From SP197 sp965242595 (GTDB taxonomy: Bacteria; Pseudomonadota; Alphaproteobacteria; SP197), in assembly GCA_965242595.1 (NCBI GenBank), contig OZ251464.1, positions 2,666,001 through 2,730,000 of the forward strand: DNA of 64,000 nt, written 5' to 3'. The notes beneath the pieces were generated by a model. The model was not told the DNA's origin and did not search any database. It worked only from the letters and a program-made list of their open reading frames with translations. The position numbers and the translations under genes were made by a program. Every line of letters begins with the position of its first letter. Position 1 is the stretch's first letter. Shown here piece by piece: positions 47,787-55,982 of the stretch.

Positions 47787-48952
47787 CCGCGCCAGCGCCG
47801 CCGCGGCGCGTGCCCCATATCGTGGACGAGGCGCCCTGGGACGCCCACGCCGTGGAACGGCTGACGCCGGAACAGGAACGGTTCTATCTCGCCGGCCAGT
47901 GGACGCTGATGTGGTGGAAGTTCCGCCGCCATCGGCTGGCGCTGTGGTCGGGGGTGCTGCTGGCGCTGGTGTTCGCGTCCATCGCCGTCTCCGAGTTTCT
48001 GGCCCCCTACAATCTCCACAGCCGCCACACCGATTTCATCTACGCGCCGCCGCAACAGCTGCGCTTCTTCCATCAGGGCGCCTTCGTCGGCCCCTATGTC
48101 CATGGGTTCGACTATCGCCTCGACATGACCACGCTACAGCGGGTCTATACCCCCGATCCCGGCCGGGTGCAGCCGCTGCGCTTCCTGTGCCTGGGCGATC
48201 CCTACCGTTTCTGGGGCATGGTCGAGATGCGCTTCCACCTGGTCTGCCCGGCCCGGGGCGGAACCCTGTTCCTGCTCGGCACCGACCGGCTGGGCCGCGA
48301 CATGCTCTCGCGCATCCTCTATGGCACCCGGGTCTCGCTCACCGTCGGGCTGCTAGGCATCGCCATCAGCTTCCTGCTGGGCATCGTCCTGGGCGGGCTT
48401 TCCGGCTATTGGGGCGGCTGGGTGGACGGGGCCGTGCAGCGGACCATCGAGACCATCCGCAGCTTTCCCGAACTGCCGCTGTGGATGGCGCTCTCGGCCG
48501 CCCTGCCGGTCACCTGGAGCCCGCTCCTGGTCTATTTCGGCATCACCATCATCCTGGGCCTGTTCGATTGGACCGGGCTGGCCCGGGCGGTGCGCTCCAA
48601 ACTGCTGGCGCTGCGCGAGGAGGATTTCGCCACCGCCGCCGTGCTGATGGGCGCCAGCCCCTCCCGGGTGATCTTCCGCCATCTGCTGCCCAGCTTTTCC
48701 AGCCACCTGATCGCCTCGGCAACGCTCTCCATCCCCGCCATGATCCTGGGCGAAACGGCGCTCTCCTTCCTGGGGCTGGGGCTGCGGGCGCCGATCACCA
48801 GCTGGGGCGTGCTGCTGAACGAGGCCCAGAACATCAACGCCGTGGCCTTCTATCCCTGGCTGATGCTGCCGGTGGTGCCGGTGGTGGCGGTGGTGCTGGC
48901 CTTCAACTTCCTGGGCGACGGCCTGCGCGACGCCGCCGACCCCTACCGCTGA
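47783..48952 (+). CDS. oligopeptide-type ABC transporter permease 2 (DppC/YejE type)
   Basis: A 389-residue permease, longer than simple DppC proteins because a periplasmic insert (YAPPQQLRFFHQGAFVGPYV to about FHLVCPARGG) separates the first span from the rest. LFLLGTDRLGRDMLSRILYG is the hallmark DppC motif. The EAA loop is DFATAAVLMGASPSRVIFRH, then LLPSFSSHLIASATLSIPAM and LGETALSFLGLGLRAPITSW. ATGA overlap with permease 1. It is the last gene of the operon. Confidence 0.95.
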   Translation: MTAPAPPRRVPHIVDEAPWDAHAVERLTPEQERFYLAGQWTLMWWKFRRHRLALWSGVLLALVFASIAVSEFLAPYNLHSRHTDFIYAPPQQLRFFHQGAFVGPYVHGFDYRLDMTTLQRVYTPDPGRVQPLRFLCLGDPYRFWGMVEMRFHLVCPARGGTLFLLGTDRLGRDMLSRILYGTRVSLTVGLLGIAISFLLGIVLGGLSGYWGGWVDGAVQRTIETIRSFPELPLWMALSAALPVTWSPLLVYFGITIILGLFDWTGLARAVRSKLLALREEDFATAAVLMGASPSRVIFRHLLPSFSSHLIASATLSIPAMILGETALSFLGLGLRAPITSWGVLLNEAQNINAVAFYPWLMLPVVPVVAVVLAFNFLGDGLRDAADPYR

Positions 48953-49030
48953 CGCCGCCAGGCCCGCGCTTGTCCGCCCCCGCCCGCCATGCCAGCCTGC
49001 CCCCCGCCACGGCTGGAAGGAGAAGCGACG

Positions 49031-50785
49031 ATGGCGAGCTCGGAGACCATCGCCGCCCCGTCCTGCGACGATTGGAACACGGAGGCGTTCTTCGAGGCCG
49101 CCACGGCGGCGGATGTGGCGCGCTGCCTGGAAGCAGGCGCCGATCCCAGGGCGCGGGCCGAACGCGGGTTAACACCCCTGCACATGGCGGCGGCGCACAG
49201 CACAACACCGGCGGTGGTGACATCACTGCTGGAAGCCGGCGCCAATCTGGAAGCACGAACCGAAGATGGACGGACACCCCTGCACATAGCGGCGGCGGCC
49301 AGCACGACCCCGGCGGTGGTGGAGGCACTTCTGGAGACCGGCGCCAACCTGGAAGCACGGAACGAAGGCGGATTGACACCTCTGCACGTGGCGGCGGCGG
49401 CCAGCACGACCCCGGCGGTGGTGGCGGCACTGCTGGAGGCCGACGCCAACCTGGAAGCGCAGGCCGAAAACGGAGCGACACCCATGCACCTTGCGGCGGC
49501 GAACAGCAAAGCTCCGGCGGTGGTAGCAGCACTGCTAGACGCCAGCGCCAATCTGGAAGCGCGGAACGAAGACGGACAGACACCCCTGCACCTCGCGGCA
49601 GCGATCAGCAAAACCCCGGAGGTGGTGGCGGCCCTGCTGAATGCCGGCGCCAACCTGGAAGCGCGGACCGAAGACGGACAGACACCCCTGCACTTGGCGG
49701 CGGGGCTCAGTACGACTCCCGCGGTGGTGGCGGCACTGCTGGAAGCCGGTACCGACCTGGAAGCGAGGAACGGAGGCGGGGGGACGCCCCTGCACGCGGC
49801 GGCGGGGGCCAGCACGACCCCAGCGGTGGTGGCGACGCTACTGGAGGCCGGCGCCAACCTGGAAGCGCGGGCCGAAAACGGAGCGACGCCCCTGCACTCG
49901 GCAGCGATGGGCAGCATAACACCGGCGGTGGTGAAGACGCTGCTGGACGCCAGCGCCAACCTGGAAGCGCGGACCGAAGGCGGATTGACGCCCCTGCACG
50001 TGGCGGCGGCGGACAGCACAACACCGGCGGTGGTGAAGACACTGCTGGACGCCAGCGCCAACCTGGAAGCGCGGGACGAAGGCGGATTGACGCCCCTGCA
50101 CTCGGCGGCAGTGGGCAGCATAACACCGGCGGTGGTGAAGACGCTGCTGGACGCCGGTGCCAACCTGGAAGCGCGGACCGAAAGCGGAATGACGCCCCTG
50201 CACGTGGCGGCGGGGGCCAGCACAACACCGGCGGTGGTAAAGGCGCTATTGGACGCCAGCGCCAACCCGGAAGCGCGGGATGAAAACGGAATGACGCCCC
50301 TGCACGTGGCGGCGGGGACCAGCACGACTCCGGCGGTGGTTGCGACGCTGCTAGAGGCCGGCGCCAACCTGGAAACGCGGATCGAAGGCGGATTGACACC
50401 CCTGCACGTGGCGGCAGGGCACAGCAAAACCCCGGAGGTGGTGGTGGCCTTGCTGGATGCCGGCGCCAATCTGGAAGCGCGGGTCGAAGGCGGAGGGACG
50501 CCCCTGCACATGGCGGCGATGAGCAACACAACCCCGGCGGTGGTGGCGGTCCTGCTGGAGGTCGGCGCCAACCTGGAAGCGCGGACCGAAGGCGGATTGA
50601 CGCCCCTGCACTTGGCGGCGGGGGCCAGCACAACACCGGCGGTGGTGGCGGTGCTGCTGGAGGCCGGCGCCGATCCGGCGGCAAAAGACGCGGATGGCAA
50701 CACTCCCTGGGAGCTCATCGAGGACGATTCTCCCCTCAAAGGCACGGATCTCTATTGGCAGCTGAACGAGGCGCGCTTCCGCTAG
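49031..50785 (+). CDS. ankyrin-repeat protein
   Basis: A 584-residue protein without a signal peptide or membrane span. A short N-terminal cap (CDDWNTEAFFEAATAADVAR) leads into fifteen tandem ankyrin repeats of 34 residues, consensus GLTPLHVAAGASTTPAVVAA then LLEAGANLEARTEG. A C-terminal cap (GNTPWELIEDDSPLKGTDLY) ends the solenoid. Repeats are one residue longer than the standard 33. The AAGGAGAAG ribosome site fixes the ATG at 49031. It must bind proteins; partners are unknown. It lies alone between the peptide transporter and convergent genes. Confidence 0.95.
   Translation: MASSETIAAPSCDDWNTEAFFEAATAADVARCLEAGADPRARAERGLTPLHMAAAHSTTPAVVTSLLEAGANLEARTEDGRTPLHIAAAASTTPAVVEALLETGANLEARNEGGLTPLHVAAAASTTPAVVAALLEADANLEAQAENGATPMHLAAANSKAPAVVAALLDASANLEARNEDGQTPLHLAAAISKTPEVVAALLNAGANLEARTEDGQTPLHLAAGLSTTPAVVAALLEAGTDLEARNGGGGTPLHAAAGASTTPAVVATLLEAGANLEARAENGATPLHSAAMGSITPAVVKTLLDASANLEARTEGGLTPLHVAAADSTTPAVVKTLLDASANLEARDEGGLTPLHSAAVGSITPAVVKTLLDAGANLEARTESGMTPLHVAAGASTTPAVVKALLDASANPEARDENGMTPLHVAAGTSTTPAVVATLLEAGANLETRIEGGLTPLHVAAGHSKTPEVVVALLDAGANLEARVEGGGTPLHMAAMSNTTPAVVAVLLEVGANLEARTEGGLTPLHLAAGASTTPAVVAVLLEAGADPAAKDADGNTPWELIEDDSPLKGTDLYWQLNEARFR
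49172..50701 (+). repeat. fifteen tandem 102-bp repeats within the ankyrin gene
   Basis: The element ACACCCCTGCAC or ACGCCCCTGCAC recurs at exact 102-base steps from 49172 to 50600. Neighbouring units, especially repeats 8-12, are nearly identical in DNA as well as protein. Substitutions concentrate at a few positions such as the TPLHxAA residue. This indicates recent unit duplication and ongoing recombination, so copy number may vary between isolates. Confidence 0.95.
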
Positions 50786-50816
50786 CACCTTCCCGCGCTC
50801 GCCACCACGCCATCGG

Positions 50817-51200
50817 TTAGCGCAGCCGCCAGACAGCGACCACCGCGAAGATGACGATGGCGGCCGGCCAGTGCCAGAATTGCAGCCCGCCCGCCGGCAC
50901 GGCCAGCACCAGCATGGCGGCAACCGGCAGCAGGCCGCAGGCGAACCAGCCGCCGAACAGGCGCAGCCAGTCGTCGGCCAGCTCCAGCAGCAGGCGCAGC
51001 GGGAAGGGCAGCGACGGCGCCACCCGGATGCGCGGGCGAAAGATCAAAAGCCACAGGCTGAGCGCAACCGAGGCCAGCGCGCCATAGAAGATGATCAGGG
51101 CATCGCCCTCGATCGCCGCCACCGCCGCGCCCGCCGCCACAAACTCGCCCACCAGCAGCCCCGGCAGGGCGATGAGGACGCTGAAGCCGTCGCTTTCCAT
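50817..51200 (-). CDS. small four-span membrane protein
   Basis: A 127-residue hydrophobic protein. Spans are approximately FSVLIALPGLLVGEFVAAGA, ALIIFYGALASVALSLWLLI, FGGWFACGLLPVAAMLVLAV and FWHWPAAIVIFAVVAVWRL. The basic RPRIRVAP loop suggests a cytoplasmic connection after span 2. No family recognised. It ends the minus-strand run that includes the cyclase, 16 bases downstream of it, and is convergent with the ankyrin gene. Confidence 0.75.
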   Translation of the reverse strand: MESDGFSVLIALPGLLVGEFVAAGAAVAAIEGDALIIFYGALASVALSLWLLIFRPRIRVAPSLPFPLRLLLELADDWLRLFGGWFACGLLPVAAMLVLAVPAGGLQFWHWPAAIVIFAVVAVWRLR

Positions 51201-51216
51201 GGTCCCGATGGCGCCG

Positions 51217-52593
51217 TCAGGCGCCCAGCCGGGCGACGGCGCAGGGTTCGGAAAGGCCGGCCACCCTCGCCGGGCCGTCGAGGACCAGCGCCTCCACCGG
51301 CCCGCCCTGGCGCCCGGCCAGCGCGAAGGCCGCCTCGCTCATCGACAGGCGGGCGCCGTTGGCCTTGCAATGCTTTTCCAGCTTCGCCGCCAGGTTCACC
51401 GCCGCGCCGATCACGGTGTATTCCAGCCGCGATTCGTCGCCCACGGCCCCGAACAGCACCGTGCCGGTGGCAAGCCCCATGCCCCAGGCCAAAGGCGGGC
51501 GCCCGGCGGCGGCGCGGCGCCGGTTCCAGTCCGTCATGCGGGAGTCGATCTCCAGTGCTGCCGCCAGCGCCTGGGCGGCATAGCCGGTCTGGGCGCTGGC
51601 GGCCCCGAAGGTCGCCATGACGCCGTCGCCCATGAATTTGTCGATGGCGCCGCCATGGGCTTCCACCGCGCCCACCGTCTGTTTCTGATACTGCGACAGC
51701 AGCGCCACCGTCCGGTTCGGCCCCAGCTCGGTGGCCAGCGCCGTGAAGCCGCGCAGATCGACGAACAGCACCGCCGCCTCGCGCAGCGCCCCTTCGCCGG
51801 GCCGGGGCAGCTCCTCGCTGTGGGTGATCCGCTCCGCCACCTCGGATGAGAAAAAGCGGGCGAGATCGGCCGCCGCCTGGCCCTCGGCGGCGGCGCGCAC
51901 CAGCTGCCGCCTGGCCCGCGCCAGCGCCAGCACCAGTACCGCCGTCGCCAGCGCGATGGAGACGATCTTGTCCACCTCGCCACCGATCAGCACATCGCTG
52001 GAATGGAGATAATGCACATAGTCGCCGGTGACGGCGCTGGGCTGGGGCGCGAAGGCCAGCGCCCAGGCCACCAGCGCCCCCCAGCCCAGCACCGCCGCGC
52101 CGCCGGCCATGGCCACATAGCGGGGGTCGAAGCGCAGCGCCCGCAAGGCGATCAGGCAGAACAGGTAGAGCATGGTGGGGCCTTTCAGGGAAAAGCCCGG
52201 CGGCTGCATATACTGGATGTGGAAGCTCCAGATCGTCACCAGCAGCACGGCGATATCGGCCAGGATCGAGACCACCACCATCCAGTCCGGCAGGCGCCGG
52301 GCATGGGCCAGGCCCAGGCGGACCACCGTGAAGGCGAAGTAGAAGGCCAGCGCGAAGGGCACCGGCTCCAGGGCGGCATCGGCGGGGAAGGTCTTGCGGG
52401 TGAGGCCGTAGAGCAGGGCGAAGAAGGCGATGCCCACCATCTGCACCCAGCCGATCAGGATCTCGCTTTCGGCCTGGTCGGCGGCGATCTGCGCCCGCAC
52501 CCGGCGCGGCAGGTCGCCCGCCGTGCCGGCGCCGAACAGCCGCTCCAGAAATCGCGCCCCCGGACGTCCGCCTGCCGTGGCCGCCCGTTTCAC
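51217..52593 (-). CDS. membrane-bound class III adenylate/guanylate cyclase
   Basis: A 458-residue protein. The N-terminal half has about six membrane spans (ILIGWVQMVGIAFFALLYGL to KIVSIALATAVLVLALARAR). The C-terminal catalytic domain is complete: EAAVLFVDLRGFTALATELG (first metal Asp), GGAIDKFMGDGVMATFGA (second metal Asp, base-recognition Lys) and EYTVIGAAVNLAAKLEKHCK. In the last, the transition-state Asn is present and the usual Arg is Lys, a variant I know from other alphaproteobacterial cyclases. Lys and Thr specificity residues favour ATP. GTG start overlaps the upstream methyltransferase stop by four bases. Confidence 0.92.
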   Translation of the reverse strand: MKRAATAGGRPGARFLERLFGAGTAGDLPRRVRAQIAADQAESEILIGWVQMVGIAFFALLYGLTRKTFPADAALEPVPFALAFYFAFTVVRLGLAHARRLPDWMVVVSILADIAVLLVTIWSFHIQYMQPPGFSLKGPTMLYLFCLIALRALRFDPRYVAMAGGAAVLGWGALVAWALAFAPQPSAVTGDYVHYLHSSDVLIGGEVDKIVSIALATAVLVLALARARRQLVRAAAEGQAAADLARFFSSEVAERITHSEELPRPGEGALREAAVLFVDLRGFTALATELGPNRTVALLSQYQKQTVGAVEAHGGAIDKFMGDGVMATFGAASAQTGYAAQALAAALEIDSRMTDWNRRRAAAGRPPLAWGMGLATGTVLFGAVGDESRLEYTVIGAAVNLAAKLEKHCKANGARLSMSEAAFALAGRQGGPVEALVLDGPARVAGLSEPCAVARLGA

Positions 52594-53444
52594 CGCCGCA
52601 TCAGCCACAGGCTGCTTTCGAAGGCCCCCGCCGGCAGCGGCAGGCGGCTCAGAACGCCGGCGGCGACCTTTTCGCCCTGGCGGGTGGCCATATAGCGGCT
52701 GGCGAACAGCGGCCGCCAGGCACCGCCGGCAAGCAGCGGCACCGCCGCCAGCTGTTCGTTGTAGCCGCGCCACGCCCAGGCGCGGGGGTAATCGTCGGGC
52801 AGGAAGATGTCGTGGATATGCACCAGCGCGCCGGTGGGCAGCAGCGGCAGCACGCGGTTGAAAAGCCCGTCCACATCGCTGCCGGGCATGGCGATATGGC
52901 TGGAATCGATGGAAAGGATATCGCCCGACGCCAGCGTCGCGAACACTTCGGGGCCGACCAGGTGCAGCGGACGGCGCAGCGCCTCCACCTCCAGGCCGGT
53001 CAGGGCGGCGCGCGGGGCCGGGTCGATGGCCGTCAGGGCGGTGGCGAGGCCGCCATCGGCGATGGCGCGGGCCATGAAGCGGGTGCTGTGGCCGCAACCC
53101 ACCTCCACGATCCGCGCCGGGCGGGCGGCGCGCACCATGGTGTAGGCGACGGCCGCGTCCATGCGCGGAAACCAGTCCTGGCCCCAGCGCGGCTCGGGCG
53201 CGGGCGCGGCGGCGGCGATGGCCAGCAGGGAATCGGCGAAGTCTTCCAGCCGCTCCAAAGTGGCGGCGAAGACATGGGCGTTCTCGGCGAACAGGCGCTC
53301 GACGGCCTCATAGGGAGCGCGCTCGCCGGGGCCGGGCAGGCTGGCGGCATGGCGGCAGGGGATGAAAAAGCCGCGCTTCGCCAGGCCCGAGACGGTTGTC
53401 AGGCCCAGCCGCAGGCAGCGCAGGCGTGAAAAAAAGCCGCTCAC
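52590..53444 (-). CDS. class I SAM-dependent methyltransferase (Methyltransf_24 type)
   Basis: A 284-residue protein with GTG start. The SAM motif is ARIVEVGCGHSTRFMARAIA, followed by LTAIDPAPRAALTGLEVEAL (acidic end of strand 2), LASGDILSIDSSHIAMPGSD and GALVHIHDIFLPDDYPRAWA. The last stretch has the DxxxPxxY pattern of this family, often linked to polysaccharide or small-molecule O-methylation. It is coupled by four-base overlaps to the MBL hydrolase upstream and the cyclase downstream. Whether it acts with either is unknown. Confidence 0.85.
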   Translation of the reverse strand: MSGFFSRLRCLRLGLTTVSGLAKRGFFIPCRHAASLPGPGERAPYEAVERLFAENAHVFAATLERLEDFADSLLAIAAAAPAPEPRWGQDWFPRMDAAVAYTMVRAARPARIVEVGCGHSTRFMARAIADGGLATALTAIDPAPRAALTGLEVEALRRPLHLVGPEVFATLASGDILSIDSSHIAMPGSDVDGLFNRVLPLLPTGALVHIHDIFLPDDYPRAWAWRGYNEQLAAVPLLAGGAWRPLFASRYMATRQGEKVAAGVLSRLPLPAGAFESSLWLMRR

Positions 53445-54271
53445 GGACGCAGCACCATGCCTTCGCGGGCCACCAGCGAGCCGGGACGCAGCGCATCCAG
53501 GGCGGCGGCGATCTCGTCCATGCGGTCGTCGTCATGGCCGGGATCGTGGTGGAAGGCGACGAAGGTCCCCACCCCGGCGGCCTCGGCCAGGCGCGCGCCC
53601 TCCTGCCAGGTGGAGTGGCCCCAGGCGACGAAATCCGGGAATTCGGCGTCGTCATAGGTGGAATCGTAGATGGCGATATCGGCCCCGGCGAAAAGCGCCA
53701 GCACATGCGCGTCCGCCTTGCCGGGCACATGCTCGGTATCGGTGACATAGCACACCGCCTTGCCGCCATATTCCACGCGATAGCCGCAGGCGCCGCCGGG
53801 ATGGTTCAACGCCGCCGTCGCAACCGCGATGCCGTCCTGCGGGCGCAGCAGGTCGCCGGCGGCAAAGGCGTTCCAGGCGATCCGCGCCTTCAGCGTCTCG
53901 CGCCCGACCGGCGCGGCGCCATCCTCCAGGAAGCGTTCCAGCACGCCTTCCAGGCTGTGGGGCGGGCGCAGATGGCCCGCCCAGGCGGCCAGCCTGGTTT
54001 CGGGCCGGCCCAGCGCCTCCAGCCAGGGCCAGCCGCAGATGTGATCGAGATGGGTGTGGCTGAAAAACAGGTCGGCCTCCAGCGGCCCCGCCCCCAGGGC
54101 GCGGGAGAGCTCGCGCAAGCCGGTGCCGGCATCGAAGATCAGCAGATGGGGGCCGCAGCGCAGCTCCAGGCACGAGGTGTTGCCGCCATAGCGCGCAGTC
54201 GCCGGCCCGGGACAGGGGACGGAACCCCTGACCCCCCAGAAACGCACGAGGAACTCGCCCGGCAATGCCAT
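53441..54271 (-). CDS. MBL-fold metallohydrolase
   Basis: A 276-residue metallo-beta-lactamase-fold protein. The N-terminus FLVRFWGVRGSVPCPGPATA and RYGGNTSCLELRCGPHLLIF define a known subgroup. The metal motif is FFSHTHLDHICGWP (HxHxDH, with Thr at the second position). NHPGGACGYRVEYGGKAVCY carries the next His, and TDTEHVP and STWQEGARLAEAAGVG continue, with FVAFHHDPGHDDD near the end. Related proteins include RNase Z-like and cyclic-nucleotide phosphodiesterase-like hydrolases. Being in one operon with a cyclase makes cyclic-nucleotide hydrolysis an attractive but unproven idea. Divergent from pyrE. Confidence 0.9.
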   Translation of the reverse strand: MALPGEFLVRFWGVRGSVPCPGPATARYGGNTSCLELRCGPHLLIFDAGTGLRELSRALGAGPLEADLFFSHTHLDHICGWPWLEALGRPETRLAAWAGHLRPPHSLEGVLERFLEDGAAPVGRETLKARIAWNAFAAGDLLRPQDGIAVATAALNHPGGACGYRVEYGGKAVCYVTDTEHVPGKADAHVLALFAGADIAIYDSTYDDAEFPDFVAWGHSTWQEGARLAEAAGVGTFVAFHHDPGHDDDRMDEIAAALDALRPGSLVAREGMVLRP

Positions 54272-54362
54272 CCGCTTGCTCCCACCCCGGCCGGGCAGGT
54301 TATACCGTCGCAGCGGGCGGGCGTAACCTGCCGTGACGGCGATGAGGGGCGATGAGGCGGAT

Positions 54363-54938
54363 ATGGACCGGGACGCGCAGACCGGACGGCTGCTGGCCCT
54401 GATTCGCCAGCACGCGCTGTTGCAGGACGGCGACTTCACGCTCGCTTCCGGCGGGCGGGCGGGCGTCTATATCGACCTGCGCCGGGTGACGCTGCTGCCC
54501 GAGGGCGCCAGCGCCATCGCCGCCCTGCTGCTGGCCCGCCTGGAAGGCGCCGCCATCGCCGCCGTGGGCGGCATGGCGACGGCCGCCATCCCGCTGGTGG
54601 CCGCGCTGGTGATGGCCTCGGCCGCCGGGGCGCGCCCGCTGCGGGGCTTCTATGTGCGCGACCGGCCCAAGCGGCACGGCACCGGAGGGGCGATCGAGGG
54701 CCAGCTTCGCCGCGGCGACCGGGTGGCGCTGGTGGAAGACACCGTGACCACCGGCCGCTCCACCATGGCGGCGGCCGAAGCGGTGCTGGCGGCAGGCGCC
54801 CATGTGGAGCGCATCGTCGCCGTGGTGGACCGCCGCCAGGGCGCAGCGGAGCTCTATGCCCGCCGCGCCATCCCCTTCGAATCGCTTTTCACGCTGGAGG
54901 AGATCGCCGGCCCCGCCGGGGACGGCTCCAGCCGGTAG
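54363..54938 (+). CDS. pyrE: orotate phosphoribosyltransferase
   Basis: Pyrimidine biosynthesis enzyme of 191 residues joining orotate and PRPP. The PRPP-binding signature is RVALVEDTVTTGRSTMAAAE. The flexible catalytic loop is VRDRPKRHGTGGAIEG. The N-terminus has the substrate segment GDFTLASGGRAGVYIDLRRV. Length and motifs are normal. Its last 85 bases overlap the 3' end of the convergent response-regulator gene, so the two transcripts are antisense to one another at their ends. Confidence 0.95.
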   Translation: MDRDAQTGRLLALIRQHALLQDGDFTLASGGRAGVYIDLRRVTLLPEGASAIAALLLARLEGAAIAAVGGMATAAIPLVAALVMASAAGARPLRGFYVRDRPKRHGTGGAIEGQLRRGDRVALVEDTVTTGRSTMAAAEAVLAAGAHVERIVAVVDRRQGAAELYARRAIPFESLFTLEEIAGPAGDGSSR

Positions 54939-55591
54939 CCGCCCGGTTCGGTCAGCAACAGGCGCGGGCAGGACGGATCGTCCTCGATCTTCTGGCGCAG
55001 GCGGTAGATATGGGTTTCCAGGGTATGGGTGGCCGCCTCGGCGTGATAGCCCCACACCCGCTCCAGCAGCCGGCGGCGTGCCACCGTCTCGCCGCCGGCC
55101 CGATAGAGGAATTCCAGGATCGCCGCCTCCTTGCCAGTCAGCGGCAGCCTTGCGCCGTTGCCGTCATGCACCAGCAGCCGGGCGGAAGGGCGAAAGCTGT
55201 AGGCGCCGATGGCGAAGGCCGCATCCTCGCCCCGCCGCTGCCGGCGCAGCTGGGCGCGCAGGCGGGCGAGCAGTTCGCCCAGGCGGAAGGGCTTGGCGAC
55301 ATGGTCGTCGGCGCCCGAATCGACGCCATCGCCATCGGCGCCGGTCAGCACGACGATCGGCGCCCGCTGTCCGCCCTGCCGCAGCGCCCGGCAGAGCGCG
55401 CGCCCGGCCATGTCGGCCAGGCCGGCATCGAGCAGCAACAGATCGAAGCGCCGCGCGGCGGCCAGCGCCAGCGCCTCGGCGCCGCTGCCGCAATCGACGA
55501 CCTCGCAGCCCTCGCACAGGGAGAGCTGTTCGGCCAGGACATGGCGCAGCTCCCCGTCGGCGGCGACGATCAGAACGCTCTGCTCGGCCAT
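54854..55591 (-). CDS. OmpR-family response regulator with atypical receiver
   Basis: A 245-residue protein with a receiver and a winged-helix DNA-binding domain. The phosphoacceptor Asp is in FDLLLLDAGLADMAGRALCR, with Thr in PIVVLTGADGD and Lys in GADDHVAKPFRLGELL. The metal-binding acidic pair after the first strand (VLIVDD) reads VLIVAAD, so both acidic residues are Ala. The C-terminal domain (PLTGKEAAILEFLYRAGGET then RRRLLERVWGY, THTLETHIYRLRQKIEDD) is normal. No sensor kinase is adjacent. It may act without phosphorylation. Confidence 0.9.
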   Translation of the reverse strand: MAEQSVLIVAADGELRHVLAEQLSLCEGCEVVDCGSGAEALALAAARRFDLLLLDAGLADMAGRALCRALRQGGQRAPIVVLTGADGDGVDSGADDHVAKPFRLGELLARLRAQLRRQRRGEDAAFAIGAYSFRPSARLLVHDGNGARLPLTGKEAAILEFLYRAGGETVARRRLLERVWGYHAEAATHTLETHIYRLRQKIEDDPSCPRLLLTEPGGYRLEPSPAGPAISSSVKSDSKGMARRA

Positions 55592-55924
55592 CGCCTCGCT
55601 CCCATCGGCGGGACAGCCCGGCAGTGTTCCACGGCGGGGCGGGGCGGTCCATCGCCTGTTCCGGTTCAGGACATCAGGAATGGTGTGCCACCGTTGGCGA
55701 CCCAGACGCCAGGAGCCACACACGCCGCCCCCGTCATTGCGCCGTCCTTCGCTGGAAGGCACCGACGCCCACGGCAAAGCGCGACGCCTGCGCCTGCCAC
55801 ACAGCCTGCACATGGCGCTTCGCGTCGCGCGGGGCTGACGGAGAACCGCGAGCGCAGCGGGTGAACATTCGTGTATCGAGGTTCCATGCAAATTGAGGGC
55901 GACAGCAACGAGCGAAGGTGCTAA

Positions 55925-55982
55925 CCTCCGATATCCCGCCGTTCCAGGCGGGCAGCGTGAATCCCAACGCGGAGGACGCGCC
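55925..55982 (+). promoter_or_regulatory. leader structure that can mask the ribosome site of the kinase-like gene
   Basis: CCTCCG at 55925-55930 is the exact complement of CGGAGG at 55970-55975, which contains the only good Shine-Dalgarno (GGAGG, seven bases before CTG 55983). Between them lies a perfect hairpin, CCCGCC-GTTCCA-GGCGGG at 55935-55952. The 391-base gap 55592-55982 otherwise holds no gene that I can support. Confidence 0.5.

Noticed and set aside
49172..50701. Possible CRISPR or satellite array
   Set aside because: The 102-base units are contiguous without spacers, keep frame and encode ankyrin repeats.
48943..50745. 600-codon minus-strand repetitive protein opposite the ankyrin gene
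   Set aside because: It is a repeat only because the ankyrin DNA is repetitive. The + strand has the ankyrin consensus, a ribosome site and sensible caps; the minus frame has none.
55592..55925. Short frames in the gap before the kinase-like gene
   Set aside because: They lack ribosome sites, conserved motifs and plausible composition.
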